From Gaeumannomyces sp. JS-464 (taxonomy: Eukaryota; Ascomycota; Sordariomycetes; Magnaporthales; Magnaporthaceae), in NCBI GenBank assembly GCA_002197995.1, contig NGZR01000001.1, positions 2,728,001-2,792,000 on the forward strand: 64,000 nt of DNA, given 5' to 3'. The translations under genes and the position numbers were made by a program. Below the pieces are notes generated by a model that saw nothing but the letters and a program-made list of their open reading frames with translations, did not search any database and was not told the DNA's origin. Position 1 is the first letter of the stretch, and every line of letters begins with the position of its first letter. Below are positions 24,245 to 35,470 of the stretch, in pieces.

Positions 24245-26419
24245 CTACATCAATGTAAACTCCTCATCCTGGGGCCCCAACCCCGCCGCCTGGTCGTGCA
24301 TGATACCGTGGATGTACGCCTCTCCAACGAGGCGGTACATGTCCTTTTCAACAGGCCGCAGCACGAACGGGACCTTGGCGCCGTGCAAGAGACAGATGCG
24401 GTCGCCAGCGCGCGCGGCGCCCGGCACGAGCCCGACGTAGCGCTTCTCGGTGCCGCAAAAGACGGCCCCGCCAAGACGGTTCGAGAGAGCCGCCGCGGTG
24501 CTCCAGTAGTTGGCGATAGTGGTGCGCGTTGCGGGGTCCATGGCGCGGAACTGCTGCGTCTTGTCGCGCGAGTCGCCGCCCGGGTCGGCGCTGAGCCCGA
24601 GCACGACGCTACCGAGGTTCGGCGGCCATGTCCATGCGGCGGTGTTGCTGTCCGCTGTCTCCCGACTGCCCTGAACCCCCTCGCCGATGCCGTCCCTTGT
24701 GGTTCCAGTCGCGGGGATGCCGCATCCAACCGCGCGGGCGTCGTCGCGGTAGGACTGCAGCCGGTCGGCCATGGTCTCGAGGTGCGCGCGGCGCGCGTTG
24801 CCGATGGGGAGGCGCAGCAGCAGCTCGGTGGCCGTCTCGCCGGTCGGGTAGCCCTCCGAGTAGTAACCCAGCAGCCGGCGGAAGTCAGCCAGCGCGGCGG
24901 CGCAATGCAGGACCCAGCCGTCACCCATGTGGATCGGGTGTGTGCGCTGGATCGTATCCCAGGTGAAGCCGCGAACCCACAGGTACCCCGGCATGGGCGC
25001 CAGCACGGCGGGGGGCACGCGCCGCCCGGCTTGGAACTCCCTCCCGCGGCCGCCCAAGTGGAGATGGTCCGCGGGAAGTCCCCGCGCGTCCAGCGCGGGA
25101 TCCAGGAGCAGAAGGGATACGACTTTGTGGCTCCCGCACGGTACAGCAGCTCCATGGCCTGGCCGTTGCCGACGAAGCCCTGGGCGTAGCGCTGGACCAC
25201 CTCCTCGAGCGGCGAGTCGTAGTCGGGGTTGAATATCTCGCTCGCCACGTCCCCGGCCAGGCCGAGCATCGCGAAAAGCTTGTCGACCTCCTTGGTCGCG
25301 CGCGTGTGGGCAAACAGCTCGAGCAGTTCCAGGAGGCTGGCGTCTGGCGCCCCATAGGCCCCCCGATGCCTCTCCATCCTGTAACGCGCCAGTCCGAGAG
25401 CGAAGGCCGGGCCGGCATGCGGCAGGAGCCTGACGTGTCCGGAATCCGCCGCCTTGTTGCCGTCGCCCGACGCCCATCCGACGATTCAAATGCTCTTCGC
25501 ACGCGACCAGCCCCTCGAAGAAGTCGTCCCAGCTCACCTCGGAGCGCGTGCCGCACATGAGGACGACCCTGGGGGCCAGCACGAGCTCCTGCACGATCCA
25601 GGTGCGCTGGAACCACTCCCGCCTGAGCAATAAATCGATAGCCCTCCACACACCATCCCCCTCATCAGGCACGCTACCCCACCATCCAGCAGCAGCATCC
25701 GCATCACCATCACCACCAGCGCTTCCCCGCGCCCGGCGGCGAATCTCGATCAGCGTCTCCAGCGCTTCCCCGCTCCCATCATACTCCGTGCCCAGCCACG
25801 CGAACACTCGCTGGGCGCTGCCAAAGACGCGGCGCATGAGGCGGACCTGCAGCGCCTGTTCGTGGGCGTCGTCCTGGTTGATGCACACGGCGTCGGCCCA
25901 GAGCCGTACGCCGACGGCGGCGGTTCCCCGCTCGCGCAGCGCCCGCAACGCGAGATTCAGCGACAGCGTCAGGGGCAGGACCGTCTCGCCGCCCGAGGGT
26001 GTCTTCACCACCAGGCGCGGGCCTCCCCCGGTCAGGGGCTGACCTCTGCCCCAGGCGTAGGAGAGGGCGGAGAAGGGACTGGGGTCGTCGAGCGGGACGT
26101 GCTGGAGCGAGCCGGTCAGGGGGGCGTGTGGGTCGGGGTTCGCGTCGAGGTAGAGGACGCGGATCTCGCCGTGTTGGAGGGGCTTGTACCGGTAGGGCGG
26201 CGGTCCGTGGGCTTGGGGTTGGGAGGTGGGAGCAGACTCGTCGGCTCGCTGGGCGTACAGGACGGGCGGCGCCGCGTGGAAGCAGCCCTCGAACTTGCTG
26301 TGCGTGGCGAGCGACAGCATGCCGCTGCGCTTGATCTGCCAGGGGTCGGCGAAGAGGGCGAGCGAGGGCTGGCTGCGGAGGTTGAAGACAAGAGCCAATA
26401 CGTAGATCTCGGAATGCAT
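24245..26419 (-). CDS. HET-domain protein 2 (two compensating frameshifts)
   Basis: Starts at ATG 26419. After about 75 residues, YRYKPLQHGEIRVLYL opens the HET domain: FSALSYAWG, LWADAVCINQDDAHEQ, RVFAWLGTEYDGSG and REWFQRTWIVQELVLAPRVV. This is the 'large' HET type, expected in non-self recognition and cell death. Frame 1 is left at about 25485 (after EEHLN) and regained at about 25045 (before REFQAGRR). Between these points the protein-like reading is in another frame, with LLELLELFAHTRATKEVDKL and LFAMLGLAGDVASEIFNPDY, blocks that are conserved in HET proteins. The continuous 724-codon frame therefore contains a nonsense-like middle and is misleading. The C-terminus resumes with GYLWVRGFTWDTI. 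Only 46 nt separate its start from the stop of the NO VEIN-like gene on the same strand. Confidence 0.85.
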   Translation of the reverse strand: MHSEIYVLALVFNLRSQPSLALFADPWQIKRSGMLSLATHSKFEGCFHAAPPVLYAQRADESAPTSQPQAHGPPPYRYKPLQHGEIRVLYLDANPDPHAPLTGSLQHVPLDDPSPFSALSYAWGRGQPLTGGGPRLVVKTPSGGETVLPLTLSLNLALRALRERGTAAVGVRLWADAVCINQDDAHEQALQVRLMRRVFGSAQRVFAWLGTEYDGSGEALETLIEIRRRARGSAGGDGDADAAAGWWGSVPDEGDGVWRAIDLLLRREWFQRTWIVQELVLAPRVVLMCGTRSEVSWDDFFEGLVACEEHLNRRMGVGRRQQGGGFRTRQAPAACRPGLRSRTGALQDGEASGGLWGARRQPPGTARAVCPHARDQGGRQAFRDARPGRGRGERDIQPRLRLAARGGGPALRPGLRRQRPGHGAAVPCGSHKVVSLLLLDPALDARGLPADHLHLGGRGREFQAGRRVPPAVLAPMPGYLWVRGFTWDTIQRTHPIHMGDGWVLHCAAALADFRRLLGYYSEGYPTGETATELLLRLPIGNARRAHLETMADRLQSYRDDARAVGCGIPATGTTRDGIGEGVQGSRETADSNTAAWTWPPNLGSVVLGLSADPGGDSRDKTQQFRAMDPATRTTIANYWSTAAALSNRLGGAVFCGTEKRYVGLVPGAARAGDRICLLHGAKVPFVLRPVEKDMYRLVGEAYIHGIMHDQAAGLGPQDEEFTLM

Positions 26420-26465
26420 CCTCCTGCTTGCCGGCGCGAAGGCGAGAGTCTCGGCCTGGGGTTTG

Positions 26466-26882
26466 TTATTGCGTTAGCTCAGCTGGGGAGATGGGTTGGC
26501 GGGTGACTAATCTTGGGCAGAGTTGGACTTGTTGGGTACCTTGGTCACCTGAGCTGCCTCCATCTCGAACGGCGCGTTGGCTGGCCCCTCGGAAAACACG
26601 ACTTGGAGTGGAGCCGGGAGTTTCCGCGAGGGAATGGACGCGGCGGTGCCCATGATGCTCTAGAAACGCCTTGAGCCGCCCGCTCGAGTCGACGAGCGTG
26701 AAGGTCGAGATCCTGGGGTCCAGCGCGCCCATCAACGGTTTATGGCCCGCCCTGCTGCGCATCTTGCTCGTCCAGTGTTTGTGAGGCACGTAGTCGTTCG
26801 GAAATGTTCGAGTGAGGAAGTCGTTGACCTACGTATATGTGTAAGTAGATATCGGACGCGTCGGTTGAGGATCTGGATCTGG

Positions 26883-26961
<79 letters not shown>

Positions 26962-29900
26962 CAGGAGCAGGCACATACATATAGCTCAGCTGCAAACTGT
27001 AGTTCTTCGTCTTCAAATAAATCGTCGAGCGGGGCCACGGGCATCCTCAAGCGCAACCAGTCACTCCTTGGTGGCCGTGATCTGCGCACCTGCGTCGACA
27101 AAACGTGGCCCCAACGCGCCTTGGGGTCGGAAAACGCCGCCAGGCCTCGCTGGGTTGGGTTCTCGGAGCCACCGCCGGTGCTCGTCTCGTTTCCGAAGAA
27201 GTCGGCCAGCGTGAAAGCGTCGAAGGCGTCCAGCTCGGGACCTTCATCCGGCCGTGCGTCTTGAGCAGCATCGCTTGCCGCGTCGGGGTTAGTGCCGCCG
27301 CCGCCCCCGCCGCCGCGTGATGCAGCCTGGGTAGTGCCTGTTGAAGCCATCGCGCCGTCTTGCGGGCTTCCAGAATCCTTGGGCGGATCCTCCCCACCCC
27401 CCAGCAGGCCCTCGCGATCCAGGTCGCTCTCGATATCCCGAATGTCGTCCGACACCAGGATGTTGAAGAGATGGAGTGCGAGCTGGTCCGTGATCCCGCA
27501 CAGCGTCTTGAGCTCGTTGGCGAGCTTCATCGGCGGCTTGCCCACCACCGCTTTCTTTTCTTCGAGGTAGATTTTGAGTATGTCTGTCCCCGTGTCGAGC
27601 ATGACGTCGACTCTCTCCGGCCTCCCTGCATCGTCACGCCCCACCGGTTGCTGAACTGCCAGATGACAGTGATCTCGGGCACCTGGAAAACCTGGACGCC
27701 ATCCAACTGTGTCTTGAGGCGCGCCCTGTTGTCTTTATCCTTGGGAATCAGGCTTGGGGTGGGAGCCGGTTAGTGGCCGGAGGGACATGGAAGAGAAGGC
27801 TCGGGATGGCAACATACAATGAGATGTACTTGGCCCTTTCCTGCATGTGCGTTGTGTATTCATCATCCAGTCTTGCCTGTCCCTTTGCGCCGGTCTTGAG
27901 TTTCCGGGCGAGGTTGGAGAGTTTTCGGCCCTCGCAGTCCAGGTGCTTAAGCAGGGTCTTGATCTTGTCGAGGTCAGGACAGTCAAAGGCGAGCAGCGGC
28001 GCGTGTCCCTCGAAGCACTCGCGCAAATACGGCTTGTCCGCAATATAGCACTCGTCATTAATCTGATTTCTTCCTGCCGGCGAGCTGAGGCGGTCAAAAT
28101 CCCCGCTGGGCATCCCGGCCCAGACGGGCAGGATGGGGCACTCGCGGAGGGGAGCCAGCGCGGAGCGTGGAGAGCTGGCCTCCCGGGCAAGCGAGTCTAT
28201 GTGCTGGAGCAGCTCCCGGATGTAGGGCAGTGGGTCTCTGACGCTGATGCGCTTGGCCTCCTCAACCGCGGTCGCGAGGGAAGCCGTGGCCATCTTCAGC
28301 GTCTTACAAAACAACCACTCCCGTTCTGGGTACTGGTCCTTCAGCTGCGGTATCTTCTTCAGGGCCTTAGGTGCTTCCCACAGGCAGTCGTCGAGGCCGA
28401 CCCACGGCGGCGAGTGGCTGGGCAGGAACACCAGCTTCTTTTGCCGAAATTGGACCCTTGAGTTCCAGGTTGTCAGCATTCATTGGTAGGTACAACCCCT
28501 TCTAGACTCCACCGCGCACAACCAGAACCAAGAACTCACCGAAGAGCCTCAAGCATGTCATTCTTGTGAACACGGTCCTCGATCCTCTCGTACAGCAGAG
28601 CTACCTCCTTCTGGGACGGGTTGCCCTGCTGCAGCTGCTGGAGCCGGCGCACGAGATGCTTGGCCTCGACCTTTACCACCACGTTGAAGTGCTTGAGTAT
28701 ATCCCACTCGAACGAGTCTGGCTGGGGAACCGAAAGTACATGGAACTTCGGCCCATCCGACGTCCTGCTGGCCTGGAGAGTGCCCGAAGGAGCTCCAGTA
28801 GCCTCGCCCCCAGCCTCGGCCACGCTGTCGGCCAGGCCAAAGGCCGCCAATACGTCCTTGCGCGGCAGGCAGGTCTGGTCGAGACGGACGGAGTGACCGC
28901 CCGGCATCTCGACGGGCATGCACGCAATGGCGGCCTTGATCTGGTCGTGGGGCCCGCCCTTGACCAGTGCCGTGTCAGGCAGGAGCAGTGCGTTTCGGTC
29001 CACGATCCAGTCGCAGTAGTAGGCCCAGTGGGTGCGAAGTAGTTGCAAGACATGGAGCGCTGGGACGTGATCGATAAGGAAGCGAAAGTCCGGGCTGAGT
29101 GTGAACGCGGACGCCGTGTCCTCCGGGTTGACGATCCGCGGGAGTTCGGCTAGCCGCAAGTCCCTGACTAGAAACAAGCGGTGCTCGGGAGTGCCAAACA
29201 CCTCCCCGTAGCTGGCGTGCAGGAAGGAGAACCGGCCGCGGTGCCTGCCGGTGATCTGACTTGTCGAGGTCGGGACCTGCGAGTCGAGATAGACGTGAGA
29301 ACTGTGCTGCCGCGTCGTGCCGTCCTTAAGCACGACCCAGAGATACTCTCCATGGCCTTGGCGCCGCCACCCAGCATCGTACAGGAACGCGGCATGCTGG
29401 ATCAGTACGGCCTTGTCGACCGTTTGCGGCGCAAAGGAGCCCGACGCGTGCGCCTGCACGATGAGCCGGCATACCTGCTGCGCGTCGCTGTCGCGGGCGC
29501 CGAGCTTGAGGAGGAGCTTGCGCCGCGCGGCGTCCTCGGCCGCGTCCGCGTGGACGACCGAGTGGCCGATCTTGTCTGGGATCAGGAGGCTCTGGCCGCG
29601 CGAGTCGGTTTTGAGTGGGAAAAGGAGCGGTCCGTCCTGCGGTGCCACGAATGTCCCATCCCGCAGGGGGACGAAGCGGAGCGAGGTTATCTCCTTCTCA
29701 TGGTCGGCGGTAAGGCGGTCGAGGATGCTCGACAACCGCGAATGGCCATTGCGGGGGCATGGCGCGAAACCGGTCTGGGTGCTCCGAGATGAAACGGCCG
29801 AGGTCTTGCAGGAAGCCCCGGGCAGACAGGACTCTCAGTCCGAGGCTGGTGAGACCCTCCCATGCTGTGCGAGGGTAGCCTAGAGATGCGTATGAAAATA

Positions 29901-31765
29901 GAGAAAAGGCAGGCGGGATCATGGGAGCTGAGGTAGACTCATCACCTCCCGCGGTATCGGCCAGCTCTCGCGGAACGAGCCACAGCGTGGACGCGGGCTC
30001 GAATCCGCCGCCGATCGCTTCGATGACGGCGTTGCCGGAAAACTCGGCGAGGACTTTTGCGTTGAGGTTCCCGAAGAAACCATGCTCCTCTCCGCGGATG
30101 GGGAACAACAGAGGCCAGCGGTACTGGAGGCCCGAAGCGTTAAGCTTAGTCACGAACCGGAGCAGCGCCGTCGGGAGCCGGGCGAGCAGTGCCTTGTTCC
30201 ATTCGCTGGCAAAGTCGATCTCCTTGCGGTTGGCGACCAGCACAAAGTCGGCTTGCAACACGAACTTGAAGCCATAGTCCCGGACGGGGAGGAACGAGTA
30301 GACCTTGTGCGTCTGCGTGAGCGCCGGGCAGTCCTGCTCGCTGCGTCCGAGATCGGCCGCCGCGACGTGCGAGAGAGCGAGGATCAGCTCCGACTGCGCG
30401 AGCCCCTTTCGCTTTTTCTCGGGCGGGAGGTTCGAGACCGGGTGAGTGAAGAGGATGTACGGTGACGAGTGACCCGGCTGGAGGGCCCGGGAGGGAAATC
30501 CGGAGCCGGCGTCCCTCTTGTCCTCTCTTCGCAGGACGACCCGCGTGCTCTTGGAGAAGTCGGGCGCCTCGAACGCCTCGACCTCGACCTCCTTTAGCTT
30601 GTTGAGGAACAGCAAGGCCGTGGCGTCGAGCTTCATGATCTCCCCCGCCAGCTTCTGGCGGTCGATATTCCGGCGCAGCTTGAGGAGGATTGAGGTGCGC
30701 CCCCGCGAGCCTCGGCTGGGAAGTCCGCCCAGGCGGGAGCGACTCTCCCGAGGAGGGATTCCGGGGCATCGGGGAGGTCCTTGTCAGTGAATTTGAACGA
30801 GTAGAAGCCCGACTTGATGAAGACTTCGTCAGCGACCTTGAAGACGGCCTTGAAGCCGATGCCCTTCTCGCCGATCTGCCGCTCGCCGGCCTTGGTAGCC
30901 TCGGCCTTCTCCTTCTTGGAGCTCCGCCCGACGCCGCAGATACCCTCGACGTCGGCGCGACTGAAGCCTATCTCGTTGGTGTCAAATCGTAGGGTGCCGT
31001 CGCGGTAGGTAACCCAGAGCTTTGGCGCGACGGAGCTCTCGTACGCGTTGTCGTCTGCGTTTTGGAGGATCTCCAGCAGGAAGTCGGCCGGGTTGGGGTA
31101 CAGTTCGTTGGATATCCTGCCGGCGTGCCATGGTTATTATTTATTTAATACAAGAAGAGGGATGGGGTGACGAACGAGGGGGGTGGGCAGGACTCACACG
31201 TCAAGAGCGTTCTTGAAATCCTCGGCTATCCCGCCCTGATAGGTCGTGGTCTTCTCGTCGCTGATTGCTTGGATGTGGCGACGAGCTTCGTTTTCGCTTG
31301 CTGGGAGAATCTTTCCCTGCGACGTTTTGGGTCCCTCTGCTTGATATTCGGCCGTCGCGACCACAGGCGCGGGTCTGCAGTCGTCATGAACGGTGGAAGC
31401 AGCGTCCGCGGGGGACTTGGTGGCCACCGGGGAGGGCTACTGTGCGGCGTCCCATGTGCATAGTTGCGAAATGGCCGAGCTGCTTGGCCAGAATTGGGGC
31501 TGCGATCACGGGAACGGGCCCGGGCCTTGCCGCCGACGGGGCCTGGGTCGGGAAGCCCGTGGGGTTGACTCGGAGGCTGGCGTCTGACGGGAGCGTCGTA
31601 TTGAACTTGGACGGAGGTTCCATATCCAACCTTGGCCCTGGAGCTGTTGGGCGACCCAAGGGGGACTTGCTCCGCGACGTACCCCGGTTCTCTCCGGCTG
31701 GCCACCGCGCCTTGGAACGGTCGAATTGGAGCGTCGATGTAAGGATTGTCCCCCCGCGGCGGCAT
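26466..31765 (-). CDS. NO VEIN/sacsin-like GHKL ATPase-domain protein (about 1,600 aa, several frameshifts)
   Basis: A giant protein with an HSP90-like ATPase module. The likely start is ATG 31765, opening a Pro/Arg-rich N-terminus. DFKNALDV ends the first exon; the 81-nt intron 31117-31197 joins it to ISNELYPNPADF. ATP-binding boxes are LLEILQNADDNAY (Asn/Asp box) and GEKGIGFKAVF (Gly box), as in sacsin and plant NO VEIN. Later blocks include YSFLPVRDYGFKFVLQADF and FIRLCF-like segments. Other introns are 28457-28539, 27753-27817 and 26829-26978. The last exon (VNDFLTRTFPNDYVPHKHWT) gives a DUF3883-like C-terminus: HWTSKMRSRAG and STFTLVD. One-base shifts are needed near 31360, 30697, 29725 and 27625. 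Function in fungi is unknown; GHKL ATPases of this type are thought to be chaperone-like. The exact N-terminus is uncertain. Confidence 0.82.
26885..26955. repeat. (AG)n microsatellite inside an intron
   Basis: A pure 71-nt AG tract (about 35 units). On the coding (minus) strand it reads (CT)n and lies inside the 150-nt intron 26829-26978 of the NO VEIN-like gene, upstream of the 3' splice site, where it may serve as an oversized polypyrimidine tract. Confidence 0.95.
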
Positions 31766-32912
31766 AGAGTTAGTCAGGGACTTTTTTTGCTGGATAGTGG
31801 TCGGGCCGTTGCTTGTCCTTCTGTTGTAGTTAGCGTCGCCGTCATGGCCGCGTTCTTGGCCATGGAAGAGCGCCACAGCGGGTGGCCAGTCGTGAAGGGC
31901 ATGGGAACGACGCGAGTCTACGCGCTCGACAGCTGACCCTTGCTGCCCCACGACCGCTCGGTGTTGGGGGTCGCGCTGGTCTCGGGCCCGATCCTGGAGT
32001 TGGTCCTGGGGTTCTCGCTGGTCTTGGGATTCAAGTTGCCGCCCGTCCACGTGCTCCCGGCGGCTGCGAGACACTTTCTGGTCCCGGTGCCCAGGCTCGG
32101 GAGCAGGGTGGTCTGCGTGTTGTTTTTTGGAGGCTTTAGAGCCTCTCCACGCTATGAAACGATGCATTGCGGGGTACCTGGCATTAACTAGCCGTAGGTA
32201 CGAGAATAATCTATGTTGGTGTGAGTTCAATTCTGTGCCTGGGGAACAGAGATGCCACGAGGGATAGGCATCTCAAGGACGGGAAGAGCGAATGAATTGG
32301 CTATACAACAGGTAATGGGACGGAAACTCCACAAGAGCCTTTTGGCGGTGAGCCCAGCTCGGGCGCTCGTCTTTCTGTGGCTTGCATGGGGGTAAAAGAG
32401 TGCTCCCCCAGCAGAAAGCCTCGTGAGAACGCCCGGGGAATGCCTGATGCCGCTACAGACTTGGGGCCTGGGGCTGGGGCTTCGGGCTTTGGGCATCATC
32501 CAGTCCAGCTGAAGAAGCAATGCAACGCGTGCAGCCAGGCTGTGGCTGAGCTAGCGTGAACAAATCGCGTTGGGTGCCCGACGCGAGCGAGGCCCTGCCA
32601 GCAATGCCTCTGCGGGTCCCAACACCTTCTTCGGTTATCGAAAATGCCTACCCCGTGTGATTCTATACCCATAGCCACTGCGGGTTTGCCGAGATCGACA
32701 TGGGAACTTGGACAGTGGTTCTCATGGCACCGACGGCGTTGACACGGACTGGGAATAATGAGGCGCCTTGGTCTTTCATGTTGCCCCACAGTTTGCCACC
32801 ACAAGCGAGGGAACGGCGTCGGCGTCGGGCTGGTAGGAAGGGCGCAGGTTGCCGCGCCAGCCAGGGACCTACGATGGAGGCCGGCGACGGTGGGCGTGGG
32901 GGTCCTGGGGAA
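31766..32912. other. Intergenic region, about 1.1 kb
   Basis: An open minus-strand frame continues upstream of 31765 (to 32230), so the NO VEIN-like protein could start further out, but this part is compositionally biased and no motif supports it. Nothing else is recognised. Confidence 0.4.
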
Positions 32913-34002
32913 CTAGGCGAAGCAGAGGATGTCGATGCGGTCGGTGGAGGGGTTGGTTGGTGATCATAGCGCGCGCGGCGAGGGTGAGTTTGCGGGCGTC
33001 AACTGCGGGGGACGAGGGGTCGATGAAGTCAGCTCCGATGCCCAGCGCGGGACTGTCGACAGACAGGTCGAGCAGGGAGAGGATGCGACCGCGGTGTAGA
33101 GTGACTTGGGTGCTGCGCCCGACGTAGAACTTGCGCAGGAGCGTGTGGGCTGGTCGCCGGACGCGTCGGGCTCGCCGTGGTCGGGCTTGCGGCGGAGCTG
33201 GCGACAGGCGAAGAGGCAGACGGTTTGTTCGCCGAGATCGAGCAGTAGGCCGCGTAGCACGGCGGCGGGGGTGTAGACGGACGTGAGGACGTGGATGGCG
33301 AGTGCTTTATGCGACCCTCGCGCCGCCACCCCGGCCGTTTGCGTCGGCAACGTTGCCCCATGGCGCACACGGCGCTCAGTTCGATGCTCGTGGCTGTCTA
33401 GCCCCGGGTATCCGAGTGCGAGCCACCGCATCCTGGAAGATATTTCCCGCCGCATAGCTGGCCTGCGACAGGTGGCCGGCGATCCCGGTCAGCGACACCA
33501 TCATGATTAAAAAAACCCCAGGCCCTGGGGAAGATGCTTGTCTAGATTTTTCGTGCCGGCCACCTTGATACCAGCGGCCCGTTGCCACTGCTCGAAGGCC
33601 ATGTGCTACATAGCGGAATCCTGGCATACGGGTATTATTTTGTCAGTGTTTGTATGTCACGAAAAAAAAAGAAAGAAAAAAAAAAAGTCAACTTCCTCAA
33701 CTTACGTCTGGCATCATGGTGGCATCAATGATCCAGCGAACAGGGGCGTGGAGCCCTGGATCCGCTGTAACAGCTCGAGCAGCTCCGCCTCCGAAGAGAC
33801 GTCGCAGTTTTGAAGCTGGAGATCGCAGCTGATGACTGGTGTCAGGCTTCGCAGTATCAGGATTATTCGGCGGAGGAGCGCAACATGAGCAGGAGGTGAA
33901 GATACAAACTGCTGGGCGTGCGGATGTCCCGTGACGCTGAATCGAAGGGTCCTGCCTAGCTTCTGTGGTGCACGTGGCAAAGACATGAGCCCCAACGCTC
34001 AA
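32913..34002 (-). pseudogene. Relic of a polyketide synthase ketoreductase domain
   Basis: Scattered across frames of the minus strand are pieces in the order expected for a PKS/FAS-type KR: CDVSSEAELLELLQRIQ (near 33830), PVRWIIDATMMPDVS (near 33720), FEQWQRAAGIKVAGTKNLDK (near 33590), then after a shift in a 7-T run (33509-33515) MMVSLTGIAGHLSQASYAAG and NIFQDAVARTR (near 33440), which is the KR catalytic-Tyr segment. A further open stretch ends in KLTLAARAMITNQPLHRI at a TAG at 32913. The NADPH-binding N-terminal half and all other PKS domains are missing, so this is a truncated, broken remnant and not a working gene. Confidence is high for the KR segment and low for what follows it. Confidence 0.7.
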
Positions 34003-35095
34003 GCTCGACAGCCCCCGCCACCGGTTGAATAAGCACGGTCACTCACTGGGCCCCGATATCAAAGTCGACACCTATAAATCCCGTCCGTCGCAGAACGGCA
34101 TCCTATGCCTCTGCCAGTCCGCCGATCCATCGTCTGTCTGCCTGCCATCTGTCTAGCGTTTGGCCCGCGCCCGCCTGGCCACCGCCTATCTGCTCGCCGT
34201 CCTCTCTTCTGGCATTTTGTCAATTCGGTCGTCCTGCCTCCAACTCGACGCACCAGCCATCCTGCCGCACATTCGCTGTGCCGGGTTCTGCGTTTTTTCG
34301 CCATTTTGCCAAACATTGGCCGCCCGCACCCGACTGAGCGGTTTCTTTTCCGGTTCCCTTTCCTATTTATCTTTTCCCGTCAGTACCCATGTTAACCGGC
34401 CTGGTCGTCCAGTCCGCACACAAGGCACATTTTGTTCAAAGCATGCCCCTCAAACCAACGGGCGCTGGTCCAGCCACAAGTGTCGCTATTTCCGGCCAGT
34501 GGGGGCCATCTGCTCGCGCTTATGTGCGCCTGTCGTCAGCCCTACCTAGGCGCGCTAAATGTGGTCCTGGTGCGCGACCCAGCGGCGTGGCTCTCTCGTC
34601 TGTCAATCCTAGGCGCGGCGCGGCAACCGGCATTTGGTCTGCCGCGCTGGGGCGCGCACTTTCGCGGGGGCGATGGGATGCCACAGCCACATCACACATT
34701 GGCGCGCGGGTCGTTCGCCTCCCGGAAGGTCGGGGACCCGGAGATCCTGCGAGACGTCTTTGTCGGTCGGCTTTATGGCCGCGGCTCGTCAGTGGCCGGC
34801 GAGAGGGCGGAGCAGTCAGCACGGTAAGCTGCGGTCTATGTTGGTGACGGTTTTAGGAGTCCTGCCTTGAAGAATGCGCAAACCTCCCCAATCCGGGAGA
34901 CGATGATATCTGGGTCTTGACGGATAGGTAGGTAGTCGTGTATAAATGCTGGCTGTCGACGGTGTGGTTGAAGGCTTGGGACATTTCGTTCCCATCGAGC
35001 CACAGCATCAGCCGAATACAAAGAAACAACAGCCATTATACCATCCCATTTATCCACTAGAACTCTCAATCCAAACCCGTAACGAGGCCGCCAAA
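34003..35095. other. Intergenic region, about 1.1 kb
   Basis: No recognisable gene. The right-hand part carries the promoter of the small secreted protein. Confidence 0.5.
34941..34947 (+). promoter_or_regulatory. TATA box of the small secreted protein gene
   Basis: TATAAAT, 155 bases before the start codon at 35096, in an AT-rich leader. Good match and position for a strongly expressed small fungal gene. Confidence 0.6.
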
Positions 35096-35470
35096 ATGAA
35101 GTGCACCATCGCCCTCGCCGCCATCTTCACCACCCTGGCCGTGGGCGCCCCCGTGCCAGTGAACCCCACCGCGGAGCTGCAGAAGGCCAAGGGCACTGCG
35201 ATTTTGCAGTTCGAGATCGACAACGACACGTTCACTTCCAACACCAAGATCAACGTGCCCGGCACGCTCCAGTTCAACGACGGCCAGCGGCCGCTGCGCG
35301 TCATAGCCGCCGCCATCTCGACCACCCAGAACATCGCCAACCCCGCTGCCGTCCGCTGCCAGGCCTTTGACAAGCAGGGCAAGGCGGTTGGTCCCAAATT
35401 TGGGAACGAAAACCCCGTCAAGCTCGCCGGAGGCAAGAAGGTTGAAATCGGCAAGATTACCTGCCAATAA
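35096..35470 (+). CDS. Small secreted protein, 124 aa
   Basis: The start at 35096 (preceded by CCAAA, a good fungal context) gives a textbook signal peptide, MKCTIALAAIFTTLAVGAP, with likely cleavage after AVGA or GAP. The mature protein of about 105 aa has just two cysteines (in VRCQAF and ITCQ at the very C-terminus), which could form one disulfide. It has no N-terminal pro-domain and is rich in Lys, Asn and Thr; the segment LQFEIDNDTFTSNTKINVPG suggests a beta-rich fold. No enzyme motif is visible. Secretion is well supported. An effector-like or cell-surface role is only a possibility; many fungi carry such short lineage-specific secreted proteins. The gene is intact, without introns. Confidence 0.85.
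   Translation: MKCTIALAAIFTTLAVGAPVPVNPTAELQKAKGTAILQFEIDNDTFTSNTKINVPGTLQFNDGQRPLRVIAAAISTTQNIANPAAVRCQAFDKQGKAVGPKFGNENPVKLAGGKKVEIGKITCQ

Noticed and set aside
24014..25189. 391-codon plus-strand frame over HET protein 2
   Set aside because: Antisense shadow of the HET gene without any recognisable domain.
26464..26540. tRNA-like A box (TAGCTCAGCTGGG)
   Set aside because: No B box follows at the right distance and no cloverleaf can be drawn; it overlaps the end of a protein-coding exon.
31766..32230. N-terminal extension of the NO VEIN-like protein
   Set aside because: The frame is open, but biased in composition and without motif; the ATG at 31765 is preferred though not proven.
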